Below are positions 7,347-7,858 of a stretch of DNA of 7,858 nt, one piece after another. The position numbers and the translations under genes are program-made. The notes beneath the pieces were generated by a model. The model was not told the DNA's origin. It ran no database searches and saw only the letters and a list, made by a program, of their open reading frames with translations. How positions within the stretch are numbered: the first letter of the stretch is position 1; each line of letters opens with the position of its first letter. This DNA is from Proteiniphilum sp. (GTDB lineage: Bacteria; Bacteroidota; Bacteroidia; Bacteroidales; Dysgonomonadaceae). The stretch is from positions 1 through 7,858 of the forward strand of contig JAISZV010000282.1 of NCBI GenBank assembly GCA_031284475.1. The letters are read 5' to 3'.

Positions 7347-7858
7347 GGTGGTGATATAAAAAGTATGCTATTATAAAGACTTAGTAATGAAGGAATAAAG
7401 GATTAATTTTGTAAATGTAAATACAGATAACACTTTATTGCCCTCATTGCCGGAGTTCAAAGGTAAAAAGAAATGGGAGAAAATCGTCAAACAAACAAAA
7501 TTATTTTTACAAGGAATGCGGACGACAATTTATCGGCGACCACGCCTTGCGTTACAACGGTTGCCATTCGAAGCTCAACCGGAAAATCCTGTAGATGCCG
7601 GTGCATGGCGTTGGCGTCAGAGATATTGCAGAAATTGAGAAGGTTAGCATCAACAAGGTACTATCGGGACTAGTTTGCTTCCATCATCAAATCAAGCTTT
7701 GACAAAGACATTACGACAGCCTGGAAGTAGACGAGTTTGAGACATATGTCGGCAATAAGAAAAACAAGGTTTGGCTTATATATGCTTATCATCGAGCCAC
7801 CGGCGAAATGGTTGCTTATCTCTGAGGCAAGCGTAACTTGAAGACAACGATGATGTTA
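7347..7858 (+). mobile_element. Degenerate IS1-family insertion sequence (left part; right end outside window)
   Basis: The region beyond lacI encodes a broken IS1-type transposase (7415-7858). The probable left end is at 7347, where GGTGGTGATATAAAAAGT begins; its first seven bases differ from the E. coli IS1 terminus GGTGATG at one position, and it lies 68 bases before the transposase ATG, similar to the 50-60-base leader of IS1. The other terminal repeat and any target duplication lie outside the window, so the boundary is inferred. The premature stops show that the copy cannot make its own transposase and is probably an old insertion. Confidence 0.75.
7415..7858 (+). pseudogene. IS1-family transposase pseudogene, four in-frame stops, cut by window edge
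   Basis: Read in one frame from the ATG at 7415, the sequence gives ITLYCPHCRSS (zinc-finger start), ECGRQFIGDHALRYNGCHS, GVGVRDIAEIEKVSINKVL (helix-turn-helix-like), then SLEVDEFETYVGNKKNKVW and LIYAYHRATGEMVAYL, the IS1 catalytic core with its first Asp at 7730-7732. The frame is closed by TAA at codon 2 (7418-7420), TAG at 7592-7594, TGA at 7700-7702 and TGA at 7823-7825. The last sits before GKR, where IS1 relatives commonly have Trp, so it is probably TGG changed to TGA. The third zinc-finger cysteine also appears lost (TAC at 7508-7510 where TGC is expected). I see no frameshift: the damage is substitutions only. Related Bacteroidota elements encode the transposase as one uninterrupted frame, unlike the frameshifted InsA/InsB of E. 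coli IS1. The C-terminal catalytic residues lie beyond the window. Confidence 0.88.

Noticed and set aside
7438..7673. Two overlapping 66-codon plus-strand frames at the right end
   Set aside because: They are out of frame with the IS1 transposase relic, whose own frame carries all the recognisable motifs but is interrupted by stops.
7415..7858. Stop-codon reassignment or programmed readthrough to explain in-frame stops in the transposase
   Set aside because: All three stop codons occur, including one at codon 2, and a zinc-finger cysteine is also lost; neighbouring genes use normal stops. Simple pseudogene decay explains it better.
1..7858. CRISPR arrays, tRNA, rRNA, riboswitches or phage genes
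   Set aside because: I looked for spaced direct repeats, cloverleaf-like sequences and phage-type proteins and saw none; all gaps between genes are under 160 bases.

Overview
The window looks like a chromosomal segment of a Bacteroidota (probably Bacteroidales) genome. The evidence is a SusC/SusD-type outer-membrane uptake pair, a surface lipoprotein with an acidic tract just after its acylated cysteine, AT-rich intergenic DNA without clear Shine-Dalgarno sites, and an IS1-family relic of a type common in this phylum. No 16S or other taxonomic marker is present, so genus is not called.

All intact genes lie on the minus strand and read right to left. They are a LacI-family regulator (6304-7320), a class I (Schiff-base) aldolase/lyase of the DapA/NanA superfamily (5202-6152), a PKD-domain surface lipoprotein (4070-5083), a SusC/RagA TonB-dependent transporter (614-4048), and the first 200 codons of a SusD/RagB-like lipoprotein (1-600), which runs off the left edge. 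The last three are packed with gaps of 21 and 13 bases and are almost certainly one operon. Gaps of 118 and 151 bases separate the aldolase from its neighbours, and these are the places where promoters and operators would sit. An inverted repeat in the 151-base gap (6221-6241) is the best operator candidate.

The right end (about 7347-7858, plus strand) is a decayed IS1-family element. Its transposase reads in one frame but is broken by four nonsense codons and a lost zinc-finger cysteine. Its apparent left end lies only 26 bases upstream of the lacI start codon, so the regulator's original promoter region has probably been separated from it.

Taken together the genes suggest a small ligand-controlled uptake locus. 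The PKD lipoprotein and SusD-like protein would capture a glycan or other oligomer at the cell surface, SusC would import it through the outer membrane, and the aldolase would cleave a 2-keto acid (possibly a sialic acid or a 2-keto-3-deoxy sugar acid) in the cytoplasm under LacI-type control. The substrate cannot be read from the sequence, and no glycoside hydrolase or polysaccharide lyase is visible here. I see no evidence of a wholly new system. The points most worth a second look are the aldolase's unassigned specificity, the candidate operator, the order of the surface-protein genes and the IS relic next to the regulator.
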